A stretch of DNA of 64,000 nucleotides from Christiangramia bathymodioli (GCA_009735695.1 SRSL01000001.1:1364048-1428047), one strand, 5' to 3'; numbered from the stretch's first letter, positions 25,975 to 35,713 are shown. A program made the numbers and translations. Notes: generated from the letters alone by a model not told the origin.

Positions 25975-27219
25975 ATGGATTCAACTAACATACAACTAAA
26001 AGAAGCCAATCTCCAACCAAAAAGTGAATGGAAGCACTGTTCTTTAGGAGATTTATGTGTCGATAACGGAAAGTATGGAATTAATGCGTCAGCCGTTAAT
26101 TTTAGCCCTGACCTTCCAGCATACATCAGAATTACAGATATTGATGAAAATGGAAACTTTTCACCTTTAAAACGAAAATCAGTTAAAAAGGAAGGTTGGG
26201 AGGATTTTCTACTTGAGGATGGTGATATTTTATTTGTTCGGACGGGTAGTACAACTGGAAAATCTTATTTATATAAATCACGAGATGGTAAATTGGTATA
26301 CGCTGGTTTCCTTATACGATTCCGCCCAATAAAAAGTAAATTACTTCCAGAATTCTTGGCTCATTTTACTTCAACATCATACTACAAAAAATGGGTTTCA
26401 GTGATGTCGGTGAGAAGCGGACAACCTGGAATCAATAGTAGTGAGTATGCTAAATTACCAATCCTTACTCCACCAATCGAGGAACAGATAAAAATATCAA
26501 GACTTCTCGCTAGTTGGGACCAGGCTATTGAAAAAATCCAAAAGCTTATTGAACAGCTTGAACTTCGTAAAAAAGGTTTGATGCAGCAATTGCTTTCTGG
26601 CAAAAAGAGGTTGCCTGGGTTTGATGGTGATTGGAAAGAATATAATTTGGGTTATATTACAGAAAGGATTACTACTAAGAATGAAGAACTGGATGATACC
26701 GTAGTTACCATTTCAGCTCAGCGTGGATTTGTTAAGCAAGAAGAGTTTTTTAAGAAACGGGTCGCAAGCTCCACTTTATCGGGATACTATTTAATTAAGA
26801 GGGGTGATTTTGCCTACAATAAGAGCTATTCCAATGGTTACCCTATGGGAGCATTTAAACGTTTGGATGATTTTGATAAGGCTGTAGTAACTACTTTGTA
26901 TATCTGTTTTTCAGTTAAGGATAATGTTGATTCCGATTATTTAGTCAACTATTTTGAAGGTGGTCTACTCGTAAGAAACCTAACTCGAATAGCCCAAGAA
27001 GGCGGTCGTGCCCATGGATTATTAAACATTGGAATTTCCGATTTCTTTGACCTTAAACTTACGCTTCCACCAAAAGATGAGCAGATTGCAATTTCAGGTG
27101 TGCTTAATTCGGTTGATGATGAAATCAAACTTCACAAGGATAAATTGGAACAACTAAACAAACAAAAGAAAGGATTGATGCAGCAATTATTAACTGGGAA
27201 AAAGCGTGTAACCTGTTAA
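25975..27219 (+). CDS. hsdS: Type I restriction-modification specificity subunit HsdS
   Basis: A protein of 414 aa with two target-recognition domains (about 15-170 and 220-385), each followed by a conserved helix ending KKGLMQQLLSGKKR or KKGLMQQLLTGKKR. These repeats, at DNA 26571-26613 and 27169-27210, are the usual internal duplication of HsdS that spaces the two halves of a bipartite target site. The second TRD defines the other half-site. It lies 2 bp after hsdM, and a separate half-HsdS is encoded upstream. Confidence 0.94.
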   Translation: MDSTNIQLKEANLQPKSEWKHCSLGDLCVDNGKYGINASAVNFSPDLPAYIRITDIDENGNFSPLKRKSVKKEGWEDFLLEDGDILFVRTGSTTGKSYLYKSRDGKLVYAGFLIRFRPIKSKLLPEFLAHFTSTSYYKKWVSVMSVRSGQPGINSSEYAKLPILTPPIEEQIKISRLLASWDQAIEKIQKLIEQLELRKKGLMQQLLSGKKRLPGFDGDWKEYNLGYITERITTKNEELDDTVVTISAQRGFVKQEEFFKKRVASSTLSGYYLIKRGDFAYNKSYSNGYPMGAFKRLDDFDKAVVTTLYICFSVKDNVDSDYLVNYFEGGLLVRNLTRIAQEGGRAHGLLNIGISDFFDLKLTLPPKDEQIAISGVLNSVDDEIKLHKDKLEQLNKQKKGLMQQLLTGKKRVTC

Positions 27220-27237
27220 AATCAAAATGTTATCAAA

Positions 27238-28977
27238 ATGACTATAGCGGAAATTATCAAACTCAAAGAATCTGAAGACCGTGTAGAATTTAAACAGGCT
27301 AAAGGTGGCAATATTTCCTACAATGGTGGTAATAAACCAGACATATCAAAAAGAAGGAGATGTATTCTAGGGTACGTTACGGCTTTAGCTAATGAGGGAG
27401 GTGGTTATCTAGTCTTTGGCGTAAAGGAAAGCAGCCCTCATGAGGTTGTAGGTACTCAGCAAAATTTGCAACAGGTAGGTGTCTTAGAAAGTAACATTTA
27501 TCGTGATACTGGGATAAGAATTGACATTGAGGAACTATATGACCAAAAGGGAAAAAGAGTTTTAGTTATTAAAATTCCCCCACGTCCCATTGGAAAAGTA
27601 TTTAAGTTTGAGGATGTCCCCCTGATGCGTGTGGGAGAAGAATTAAAGCCGATGTCAGATGAGATGTTTTTAAAAATAGTTCAGGAACAGGAGCCAGACT
27701 TCTCACAAAAGATATGTGCCGAGATTTCTATCGATGATATTGATGACAGAGCTGTTGAAGAACTAAAGCAGGCTTATTCAAAAAAACAGAATAATCCGCA
27801 ATTTCTTACCCAGAATAAAATGCAAGTACTAACGGACCTTGATTTAGTAGATGGTTCCAAAGTTACCTATGCAGCCTTAATTCTTTTGGGAAAAAAAGAG
27901 GTGATAAAGAGAATTATCCCCCAGGCTTCTATAAGATTGGAATATAGAAGGAATTCCGATAACATTGTATTTGACAAGAGATATGAATTTAATGGTCCTT
28001 TTTTCTTAGAAACCGAAGAGCTATGGGAAACCATAAATCTAAGGAATGGTTCTATCCCCATACAAGAGGGACCTTTTATTTTTGATATTCCATATTTTAA
28101 TCAGGAGGTAATTCGGGAAGCTATAAATAATGCGGTAGCTCATAGAAATTACCGTATTTCAAGTGAGATAGTTATTAAACAATCGAACACAAGGTTGGAT
28201 ATCATTAGTCCAGGAGGGTTTCCATTGGGAGTATCAGTTCACAATTTAATCGGTATTTCCAGTACTCCAAGAAACAGACTCTTGACAGATGTGTTACAGA
28301 AAACAGGAGTGGTTGAACGCTCTGGACAAGGTGTAGATAAAATTTACTATCAAACGCTGAAAGAGGGCAAGAGTGCTCCTAATTACAATAAATCAGATGA
28401 CTTTCAAGTTGAGTTAAATCTTTCCGCAACCATAGAAGACCAAGCTTTTGCTGTTTTTATTGAATCAGTTCAGTCAGAGCTTAAGAATGATGAAAAATTA
28501 AGTGTACATGAAGTGATTCATTTAAATCAGATAAGAAAAAATAAAAGAAATTTCCATTACGATAAATCTGTTCTCTCCAAATTATTGGATAGAGATTTAA
28601 TTGAAAAGAGAGGAAAAACGAGTGGTACTTATTATGTTTTATCTAAAGAGTTCTATGAGTTCGCAGATGAAAAAGGTAAATACAGCAGGACTGACTGGGA
28701 CCAAAATCAGGCTTTTTATATTATTCTTCAACACTTGAACAAATTCAATGAAGCTAAAATGAGCGATTTTGTGGACCTATTTCAAGGTCGCATGACGAGA
28801 AAGCAGGTGAGAAATGTTGTGGGAAAATTGGTAAAGAAGAAAGAGCTATCTAAAAAAGGTTCAGGTAAGGGAACTTATTATGTCGTAGGAGAAAACTACA
28901 AGAGGAGTATGGATATAGCCAATGAGGCTTTAAAAATCGGTCTCAAAAAATTAAAAGACGAGGGAAAATTAGATTAA
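27238..28977 (+). CDS. AlbA_2 (Schlafen-type) / ATP-binding winged-helix protein
   Basis: A protein of 579 aa. The AlbA_2 domain comes first (EFKQAKGG, then GYVTALANEGGGYLVFGVKE, about 15-70), with a GHKL-like ATPase segment in the middle (VIREAINNAVAHRNYR; SGQGVDKIYYQ) and winged-helix modules at the end (LSKKGSGKGTYYVVG). The family is often annotated as putative DNA binding or transcriptional regulator. It is inserted between hsdS and hsdR, 18 bp after hsdS, a frequent position in type I loci. A regulatory or anti-phage accessory role is inference. Confidence 0.85.
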   Translation: MTIAEIIKLKESEDRVEFKQAKGGNISYNGGNKPDISKRRRCILGYVTALANEGGGYLVFGVKESSPHEVVGTQQNLQQVGVLESNIYRDTGIRIDIEELYDQKGKRVLVIKIPPRPIGKVFKFEDVPLMRVGEELKPMSDEMFLKIVQEQEPDFSQKICAEISIDDIDDRAVEELKQAYSKKQNNPQFLTQNKMQVLTDLDLVDGSKVTYAALILLGKKEVIKRIIPQASIRLEYRRNSDNIVFDKRYEFNGPFFLETEELWETINLRNGSIPIQEGPFIFDIPYFNQEVIREAINNAVAHRNYRISSEIVIKQSNTRLDIISPGGFPLGVSVHNLIGISSTPRNRLLTDVLQKTGVVERSGQGVDKIYYQTLKEGKSAPNYNKSDDFQVELNLSATIEDQAFAVFIESVQSELKNDEKLSVHEVIHLNQIRKNKRNFHYDKSVLSKLLDRDLIEKRGKTSGTYYVLSKEFYEFADEKGKYSRTDWDQNQAFYIILQHLNKFNEAKMSDFVDLFQGRMTRKQVRNVVGKLVKKKELSKKGSGKGTYYVVGENYKRSMDIANEALKIGLKKLKDEGKLD

Positions 28978-28990
28978 ATAAAATTTTAAG

Positions 28991-29029
28991 GGCCAGAAAA
29001 GGACCAGAAATGGGCCAAAAAAGGGCCAG
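28991..29029. repeat. Four 11-bp iterated GGGCCA motifs upstream of hsdR
   Basis: GGGCCA or GGACCA occurs at 28991, 29002, 29013 and 29024, exactly 11 bp apart (one helical turn), with a fifth copy at 29110-29115 against the hsdR start. The arrangement suggests cooperative protein binding. A regulator (perhaps the adjacent AlbA_2 protein) is an untested idea. Confidence 0.6.
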
Positions 29030-29120
29030 TTATTCACAGTTTTCCCTGTTAAGAATGTTGAAAACTCAGATATAATGTTGATAAACAGCAACAATCGAAT
29101 AAAATAAAAGGGCCAAAAAA

Positions 29121-32100
29121 ATGAATACACCATCGTTTTTAGAAGACCATATTTCTCAAATTCCAGCATTACAAATGTTGATTAATCTTGGGTACAACTA
29201 TGTTTCACCTCAAAAAGCTTTAGCCTGGCGGGGAGAAAAAACCTCGCATGTTCTATTGGAAGATGTTCTTCGAAATCAATTGAAAAAGATTAACACAATT
29301 CAGCGCAAGGGTAAGGAATATAAGTTTTCTGATTCTAACATTGGCTCGGCTATTCTTGCTCTCAAAGACTTACCTATCCAGGATGGTTTCCTTAATGCCA
29401 ATGCAGCATTCTATGATTTAATAACATTGGGCAAAGCCTTTGAGCAAAGTATAGATGGTGATAAGAAGAGTCATACGCTTCATTACGTGGACTGGAATAA
29501 TCCAGGTAAAAATGTTTACCATGTCACTGAGGAATATGCAGTGGCTCGTGAAGGTAGAACAGACCATTACCGTCCCGATGTAGTTCTTTTTGTCAACGGT
29601 ATTCCAATGGGTATAATTGAATGCAAAAGCCCATCTTTAAATAGTACCAAGTCACCCACTGAGTTGGGAATTGAGCAACACATCAGAAATTTTGGTAAAA
29701 AAGGTATTCGGGCCCTGTATGTGTACTCAAACTTATTAATGAGTATCGCTGTAAATGATGGTAGTTATGCCACAACAGGAACCAGTAAAGAATTTTGGGC
29801 AAAATGGAAAGAGCAATTTCCAAACAGTGATGCAGAGCAAAAATACAAGGCAGAATTAGGACGGCTGAAAAACAAACCTTTAACTCAGCAGCAAAAAGAG
29901 GAGCTATATTCCGAAAAATTCAATTACGTAAGAAAATATTTTGATGACCTTGAATCGGAAATTCGGCCCACCAACAAACAGGATGAATTACTTTACAGTT
30001 TATGTAGACCAGAGCGTTTGTTAGACCTTATCAGAAACTTCACTGTGTATGACGATGGAATAAAAAAGATAGCACGTTATCAGCAGTATTTTGCCGTGAA
30101 TCATACATTGAAGAGAATTACTGGGTTTGATAATACAGGTAAAAGACGTGGCGGGGTTATCTGGCATACACAGGGGTCGGGAAAATCACTTACCATGGTG
30201 ATGCTAGCACAATTGATTGCCTCTAACGAGAACATATCAAATCCTAAGATATTACTAGTAACCGATAGAATTGACCTGGATGACCAGATATCAGATACAT
30301 TTAAAAAGTGCCAAAAGGAAGTAAAGCAAGCTAGAACGGGCTCACATCTTACTGAGTTGATACATGATAATAGTGATGCAATAATTACCACCATCATTAA
30401 CAAGTTTGAGGCGGCCGTGAAGCAGACCAAAAAACCTTTTGAATCACCCAACATTTTTATTCTGATTGATGAAGGACACCGCACACAATATGGAACTTTC
30501 AATGTAAGCATGCAGCGGGTTTTTCCTAATGCCTGTTTCCTGGCTTTCACAGGTACACCATTGATGAAAAAGGAAAAGAGTACTGCCAACAAGTTTGGTG
30601 GCTATATCGGCACTCCATATACGGTTAAAGATGCGGTTGAAGATGGTGCTGTTGTTCCATTACTATATGAAGGTCGGCATAACTTAATTAAGTTAAATGA
30701 AGACCCGATAAACAGGTACTTTGATAAAGTATCAGAGCCGCTAAGTGACTATGGAAAAGCATCTTTAAAAAGAAAGTTCAATACCATTGACCAATTAAAT
30801 AAGGCCGAACAGGTAATCTATGCACGAGCCTGGGATATCAGCGAACATTACACCGAGTTTTTTCAGACCAATGCTGACAGATACAAACCCAAAGCGCAAT
30901 TGGTGGCTCCATCGGTAAAAGCGGCACTCCTATACAAAGAATATCTTGATGACATCAATATGGTCTCAAGTGAAGTAATTGTTACAAGAAGTGACCAGCG
31001 AGAAGGAGCTGATGATGGTTTCCACAACGTAAATCCTGATAAGGAACGTGAAGATAAGTACTTTGATGCGATGATTGATAAGTATGGAGACCTTGACTCT
31101 TTTGAGAAGAGTGTAATTAGTCAGTTTAAAAAGCGTGAACACCCAGAAATTCTAATAGTTGTAATGAAATTACTAACGGGATTTGACGCTCCAAATAACA
31201 CAGTACTATACCTCTGTAGGTCACTAAAAGAGCATACGTTGTTACAGGCGGTCGCAAGAGTGAATCGTGTTTATCCAGGTAAGGATTACGGATATATTAT
31301 TGATTATTATGGCAATCTTGAAAACCTCGATAATGCCTTGAGCACGTACTCTGGATTATCAGATTTTAATGAGGAAGATATTGAAGGAACCCTAACTCAA
31401 ATCAGTGAAGAAATAAAGAAGTTACCCCAAGCCCACTCCGATTTATGGGATATTTTCAGAAGTCTTAAGGATAAAAATGTAGAGCCTACTGCTTATGAAG
31501 AGCTACTGCAACCTGAAGACATTAGAAACAGGTTTTATGAGAAATTGAGTTATTTCTCACGTCTTTTAAAGATGGCACTTTCTTCAATAGATTTTGTACG
31601 GAACACAGATGAATCCAGGATTAATAAATATAAGGCCGATGCTAATTTCTTTTTGAAATTAAGAGTGGATGTGAAGCGAAGGTATAATGATGAATTATCT
31701 TATCGAGAATTTGAACCTCAGATTCAAAAGTTAATTAATAAACATATCTCTACTGAAGGGGATATCATGAAGGTCACGGAATTGGTAAATGTATTCGATA
31801 AGGAAGAACGCCAGGCAGAAATTGAAAAGATTACGGGTAAGGCGGCTCAGGCAGACCATATTGCCAGCAGGACCATTAAGGCAATTAATGTAAAAATGCA
31901 GGAAGACCCTGTTTACTACAAAAAGCTGGCCGACTTAATTAAGGAAACCATTGCTGAGTATTACCAGAAACGAATTACGGAAGCTGAGTTTCTAAAACGC
32001 ACCAAGGAATATGAAGATAAATTCTTTCATGGACGTTCTGAAGATGCTCCAGAAGCTATAGCGGATAATGATGCAGCAATGGCGTTTTACAACTTCAGTA

Positions 32101-32366
32101 AGTCAATTTATGATAATGGTACTCCTGAAGCATTCCATATTGAGACCAGTGTCGCTACCGATAATACTGTGAAAGACCACATCTATATCAACGGTAAGAA
32201 AATGGTGGAATGGCATAAAGATGATGATGTGGTAGGTAAAATCAACATTGCTTTAGGTGATGCCTTATATGAGATACTTCAAAAGTATGACATGGATACC
32301 AATTGGGATAAAATCGATACTCTGATTGAAGAAAATATTAAGGTAGCAATATTGAAATACAAATAA
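29121..32366 (+). CDS. hsdR: Type I restriction endonuclease HsdR
   Basis: A protein of 1081 aa, the translocating and cutting subunit. The N-terminal nuclease has RPDVV...IIECKS (Asp153, Glu167, Lys169), a PD-ExK core. The SF2 motor has QGSGKS (351-356), DEGH (450-453), FTGTP and QAVARVNR. A C-terminal helical region binds HsdM. Restriction happens by ATP-driven translocation and collision. A 143-bp gap with the 11-bp GGGCCA iterations separates it from the AlbA_2 gene, so its expression may be controlled separately. Confidence 0.95.
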   Translation: MNTPSFLEDHISQIPALQMLINLGYNYVSPQKALAWRGEKTSHVLLEDVLRNQLKKINTIQRKGKEYKFSDSNIGSAILALKDLPIQDGFLNANAAFYDLITLGKAFEQSIDGDKKSHTLHYVDWNNPGKNVYHVTEEYAVAREGRTDHYRPDVVLFVNGIPMGIIECKSPSLNSTKSPTELGIEQHIRNFGKKGIRALYVYSNLLMSIAVNDGSYATTGTSKEFWAKWKEQFPNSDAEQKYKAELGRLKNKPLTQQQKEELYSEKFNYVRKYFDDLESEIRPTNKQDELLYSLCRPERLLDLIRNFTVYDDGIKKIARYQQYFAVNHTLKRITGFDNTGKRRGGVIWHTQGSGKSLTMVMLAQLIASNENISNPKILLVTDRIDLDDQISDTFKKCQKEVKQARTGSHLTELIHDNSDAIITTIINKFEAAVKQTKKPFESPNIFILIDEGHRTQYGTFNVSMQRVFPNACFLAFTGTPLMKKEKSTANKFGGYIGTPYTVKDAVEDGAVVPLLYEGRHNLIKLNEDPINRYFDKVSEPLSDYGKASLKRKFNTIDQLNKAEQVIYARAWDISEHYTEFFQTNADRYKPKAQLVAPSVKAALLYKEYLDDINMVSSEVIVTRSDQREGADDGFHNVNPDKEREDKYFDAMIDKYGDLDSFEKSVISQFKKREHPEILIVVMKLLTGFDAPNNTVLYLCRSLKEHTLLQAVARVNRVYPGKDYGYIIDYYGNLENLDNALSTYSGLSDFNEEDIEGTLTQISEEIKKLPQAHSDLWDIFRSLKDKNVEPTAYEELLQPEDIRNRFYEKLSYFSRLLKMALSSIDFVRNTDESRINKYKADANFFLKLRVDVKRRYNDELSYREFEPQIQKLINKHISTEGDIMKVTELVNVFDKEERQAEIEKITGKAAQADHIASRTIKAINVKMQEDPVYYKKLADLIKETIAEYYQKRITEAEFLKRTKEYEDKFFHGRSEDAPEAIADNDAAMAFYNFSKSIYDNGTPEAFHIETSVATDNTVKDHIYINGKKMVEWHKDDDVVGKINIALGDALYEILQKYDMDTNWDKIDTLIEENIKVAILKYK

Positions 32367-32426
32367 ATATGTTGGATTTTATACTTAAAGTTTTAGAGGT
32401 TATTAGAAATAATCAAGCAGCATTCA

Positions 32427-32849
32427 TTGGGCTTAATTGGTATTCTCATTACTTGGTATTTTTCAAGACTGAATAAGCAAAGGGAAAGTGACAAAATGTT
32501 GAAGGAATTATTTGAAGATTTCAATAAACGATATGATTCTCTAAATAATAAACTTTACAACATCGTGACAGATTCAAAAGATAATATGAAGGTTGATAGC
32601 TTATCTCAATTATCTAAGAGTCAGAAAAAAACTATTATTGATTATTTCAATTTATGTGCAGAGGAGTATTTCTGGTATAAAAGGGGTCGTATCGATAACA
32701 AAATTTGGAATAGTTGGCAAGCAGGAATGAATTTTTGGTATAAACATAAAATTATTTCTGATATGTGGCACGAGGAGGTAAAATCAAAAAATGGCAAATT
32801 GAGCTATTATATTAATAACGGTGATGAGTTTTTTGAAAACTATAAATGA
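32427..32849 (+). CDS. Hypothetical membrane-anchored protein, probably frameshifted near its start
   Basis: The open frame encodes 140 aa: a hydrophobic GLIGILITWYF segment, then a helical, charged body (RESDKMLKELFEDFNKRYDS; EEYFWYKRGRIDNKIWNSW). It lacks an ATG near its start. Three bases after hsdR, ATG 32369 opens MLDFILKVLEVIRNNQAAFI in another frame; removing one G from the GGG at 32429-32431 would join it to this frame. The family is not recognised. Its stop overlaps the start of the following metallopeptidase by 4 bp, so it belongs to the RM operon. Confidence 0.6.
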   Translation: MGLIGILITWYFSRLNKQRESDKMLKELFEDFNKRYDSLNNKLYNIVTDSKDNMKVDSLSQLSKSQKKTIIDYFNLCAEEYFWYKRGRIDNKIWNSWQAGMNFWYKHKIISDMWHEEVKSKNGKLSYYINNGDEFFENYK

Positions 32850-33553
32850 TGAATAATTCAATTAAATACGGGAATAGCATCATAGAATATGACTTAGATT
32901 TTTCTGAGCGTAAAACATTGGGAATAAAAGTTCATCCAGATAAGAGTGTTCGGGTTACCGCACCAATGGATACTGATGAAGAAAAGATAAAGAGAAAAAT
33001 TTTATCTAAGGCTGCCTGGATATTAAAGCAACAGGATTTCTTCCTCTCGTTTCACCCGATAACTCCACCACGAAAATATGTGAGTGGCGAAACACATTTA
33101 TATTTGGGTAGGCAGTATCGATTAAAGTTAATTGAGGCGAGCAAGGAATCGGTTAAGCTTAGTGCTGGATACATTATAGTTTCCCTCAGGGATAAGACAA
33201 ATAAAAGCCGTGTGAAACGGTTGTTGCGGTCTTGGTATAAAACCAAAGCTGAATTACATTTTAATAAGCTATTCAGCGAAAACGTCCACATTGCCGAATC
33301 CTTAACAGAAGAATCACCATCTCTTAAATACAGATGGATGGAGAAACGCTGGGGAAGTTGTGACCGCAACGGCACCATCCTCTTAAATCTGGAACTTATC
33401 AAAGCTCCAAAGGTTTGTATTGAGTATGTTATCATTCATGAAATATGTCACTTGGCTCATCTAAATCATAGCTCTGCTTTTTATGAATTGTTGGGAAGAT
33501 TGTATCCTAACTGGAGGGAGACTAAGGATAAGTTGGAGCGGCTAATGGTATAG
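32846..33553 (+). CDS. YgjP-like (DUF45) zinc metallopeptidase
   Basis: A protein of 235 aa with the YgjP/WLM-type signature RWMEKRWGSCDRNGTILLNLEL followed by HEICHLAHLNHSSAFYELL. The HExxH-type motif reads HEICH, with the downstream Glu/His region. YgjP-like proteins regularly accompany type I RM operons, and their substrate there is unknown. It overlaps the previous ORF by 4 bp and ends the RM operon. Confidence 0.87.
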   Translation: MMNNSIKYGNSIIEYDLDFSERKTLGIKVHPDKSVRVTAPMDTDEEKIKRKILSKAAWILKQQDFFLSFHPITPPRKYVSGETHLYLGRQYRLKLIEASKESVKLSAGYIIVSLRDKTNKSRVKRLLRSWYKTKAELHFNKLFSENVHIAESLTEESPSLKYRWMEKRWGSCDRNGTILLNLELIKAPKVCIEYVIIHEICHLAHLNHSSAFYELLGRLYPNWRETKDKLERLMV

Positions 33554-33569
33554 GGATACCACCCAAGGT

Positions 33570-34049
33570 TTATTTTTTCTTTATTAGCTGCTTAAGTTTG
33601 GCAAGTGTACTTTCATCAATATTTTCAGCAATCGTGTGACTCTTAGATTTTCTTTTCGGAACAATCTTCTTATTTAAAGTCTTCAACTTTTTCTTCTTCT
33701 TAGCTTTCCTTCTTTTAATAAATGGTTTGTCAATTAAATAACTCTTAAGTAGGAATGGCTGATTAGCATAACCGCAATAGGCCTTATAGGAATTTACACC
33801 CTTTAAGGCTAATGCTCTTTTTTTAATACTCAATCTTCTAAAAAGTTTAAGACTCTCGCCTTGAAGAGAGGACTCAGTACCAAATAAATTGCACAGTTCT
33901 TTAAAATCTTGGGAAGTTTTAGAAGTCCTTTTCTTCTTTTTGCCCGTATCGATAGGCTTAAAAAATATTGACGGATTTGAAGGACTCCCGCCAGGGCTCC
34001 ATCTTTTCCCAAAATATTTTGTAGCTGAACGACTGCCGTTTTTGCTCAT
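33570..34049 (-). CDS. Hypothetical Lys-rich protein
   Basis: A protein of 159 aa, strongly basic (KKKKRTSK, RRKAKKKKKLK, VPKRKSKSH), with no recognised domain, signal or membrane segment. The open frame is unbroken, but low complexity and AT-rich DNA make it only a moderate call. It is convergent with the metallopeptidase gene and lies 140 bp after the DUF262 gene's terminator on the same strand. A DNA- or RNA-binding role could be guessed from charge alone. Confidence 0.45.
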   Translation of the reverse strand: MSKNGSRSATKYFGKRWSPGGSPSNPSIFFKPIDTGKKKKRTSKTSQDFKELCNLFGTESSLQGESLKLFRRLSIKKRALALKGVNSYKAYCGYANQPFLLKSYLIDKPFIKRRKAKKKKKLKTLNKKIVPKRKSKSHTIAENIDESTLAKLKQLIKKK

Positions 34050-34189
34050 AATAATCCCATAGATTATGTTATCAATTTAATAAAATTATTTTAGACCAAG
34101 GAGTTAATTACTTTTTCCTCCTGTTGATTCTGGATGATTAGGATAGCAAGTCTTTGTTCATTTTTAGACTAAATGCAGGAACTGTGCAG

Positions 34190-34234
34190 AATAAAAAAAA
34201 AGAATGGTGAAATTAATTTAAAATTTCACCATTC
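34190..34234 (-). terminator. Terminator of the DUF262-HNH gene
   Basis: GAATGGTGAAATT (34202-34214) and AATTTCACCATTC (34222-34234) are a perfect 13-bp inverted repeat. Read on the - strand it is followed by a TTTTTTTTT run, 16 bp after the stop of the gene at 34250. Confidence 0.88.
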
Positions 34235-34249
34235 AGTTTTAAATTGAGT

Positions 34250-35662
34250 TTAGTTAGATTGTTCAAGGCGTTCCTTGTTACTTTTCTGACGATTGAAATA
34301 TCTAAGAACAAGTTGAGCATTTTCAACTTCTGTTTTTCCTCCCTTGGAATAAGGTATAATGTGGTCTACTTCAGCATCTTCTATGGCCAGAATCTGTTGA
34401 CCAGAAATAGCACAAGTCGGATTTCTTTCGAAAAGTTCTTTTTTTGTTTGATAAGAAAAAGTACGTTTTTCATATTCATTATTCCCTATAATTTCGTCTA
34501 GCTTATTAAACCAAATTTTGAATCTTGTTTTTAAAACTGTTTTATCTGATGTTTGGATTAAGATAGAATCAATAAAATCATTATTATTAATCATTAAATC
34601 TAACATAGCCTCTCGAATATAGTCTGCATTTCTCATAACTTCATTTTTTGAGTAATTTGCAAATCCACACATTTGAACATCATATAAGGCCATATTTATT
34701 CTTGTTGCAATCCACTTACCTGACTCATTTTCGTTATCCCCAGGAATATATCTCCTAAAGGCATTCTCCCCGAAAACCACCTTGACCATATCGACACAAT
34801 CATGAAACCTATTTCTATATTCTTTAGCCTTTTCTTCTGCTAAATATCGATTATCTCGCAATTCACGGTTGCAAAATTGTTTCATACTGGGTTTATAATT
34901 CAAGTAAGTTTTCTCGCTAAGTGCGAAAAATCGGAGAATCATTCCACGGTATATCATTCTCTTTTTGAAATTATCCTTTCTTACAAGTTGATGATACGTT
35001 TCATTTTGTTCTAATTCAGCGAGTAGTCGAACATATTCACCACGATAAACCGTATTTCTAATTTCATCCTCATTCAATTTGATAGAACCTGTGTTGAGCC
35101 TTTCAAATATTTCAAACTTTACATCTTCATTGGACTCTTTTTTAATTACAATGGTGTGTAAGGTGGTTGTTCTAATTTTATTCTGATATTCTTTCTCTAA
35201 TTCAGCAAATGTTTTCCTATTTAATTCTTTAAACACTTTAAGACCTGTGAGTTTAAACTGTTCTCCATCGGGGAAAGCTCCATTAATAAAAGATAAAAAA
35301 GAGGTTAACCTTTGTTGTCCATCAATAACACTATAAGTACTGTCTTTCTCTTCAGCGAGATAAATTACAGGTATTGGAACTTCCATGAGAACCGACTCAA
35401 TTAACTTACTCGCAATTTTTGGTGTAGCCACAAAATTCCTTTGATATTCAGGTTGTAGCTCTAAATCTCCATCTTGAAGCATAGAAGAGAATTCCCTAAT
35501 TGAGAAATCTTTGGCTTGCCAGATAATTTTTCTTTCATCTTCATTCTTTTCAAGTTCTAATTCATAATCATCCGTTACATCTAAGAAATCCTGTTCTTCT
35601 TCTTGTTGTAATTCCTCCAGTGTTTTCTGACTCATTGAATTTGTATAGTTAAGGTTGGACAT
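34250..35662 (-). CDS. DUF262 - HNH single-chain nuclease (GmrSD/SspE-related)
   Basis: A protein of 470 aa. DUF262 occupies about 45-330 with the ParB-like signature YSVIDGQQRLTSFLSFINGA and ELQPEYQRNFV. A C-terminal HNH follows: CAISGQQI, then VDHIIPYSKGGKTEVENAQLV. Related proteins (GmrSD, SspE) cut modified phage DNA using DUF262 NTPase and a DUF1524 nuclease. Here the nuclease is a classical cysteine-type HNH in one chain, so it is a variant of unknown specificity. It is monocistronic with a strong terminator. A defence role fits the location but is inferred. Confidence 0.85.
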   Translation of the reverse strand: MSNLNYTNSMSQKTLEELQQEEEQDFLDVTDDYELELEKNEDERKIIWQAKDFSIREFSSMLQDGDLELQPEYQRNFVATPKIASKLIESVLMEVPIPVIYLAEEKDSTYSVIDGQQRLTSFLSFINGAFPDGEQFKLTGLKVFKELNRKTFAELEKEYQNKIRTTTLHTIVIKKESNEDVKFEIFERLNTGSIKLNEDEIRNTVYRGEYVRLLAELEQNETYHQLVRKDNFKKRMIYRGMILRFFALSEKTYLNYKPSMKQFCNRELRDNRYLAEEKAKEYRNRFHDCVDMVKVVFGENAFRRYIPGDNENESGKWIATRINMALYDVQMCGFANYSKNEVMRNADYIREAMLDLMINNNDFIDSILIQTSDKTVLKTRFKIWFNKLDEIIGNNEYEKRTFSYQTKKELFERNPTCAISGQQILAIEDAEVDHIIPYSKGGKTEVENAQLVLRYFNRQKSNKERLEQSN

Positions 35663-35713
35663 GGTTACATCGTAGGGAATTCTTATTCTTGGTTAAATAT
35701 ATAAGAATTTTTT

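Noticed and set aside
25975-27219. Possible DNA-inversion (phase-variable) HsdS switch with the half-hsdS
   Set aside because: I could not find inverted repeats shared by the two genes, and both point the same way; the internal repeats of HsdS are direct.
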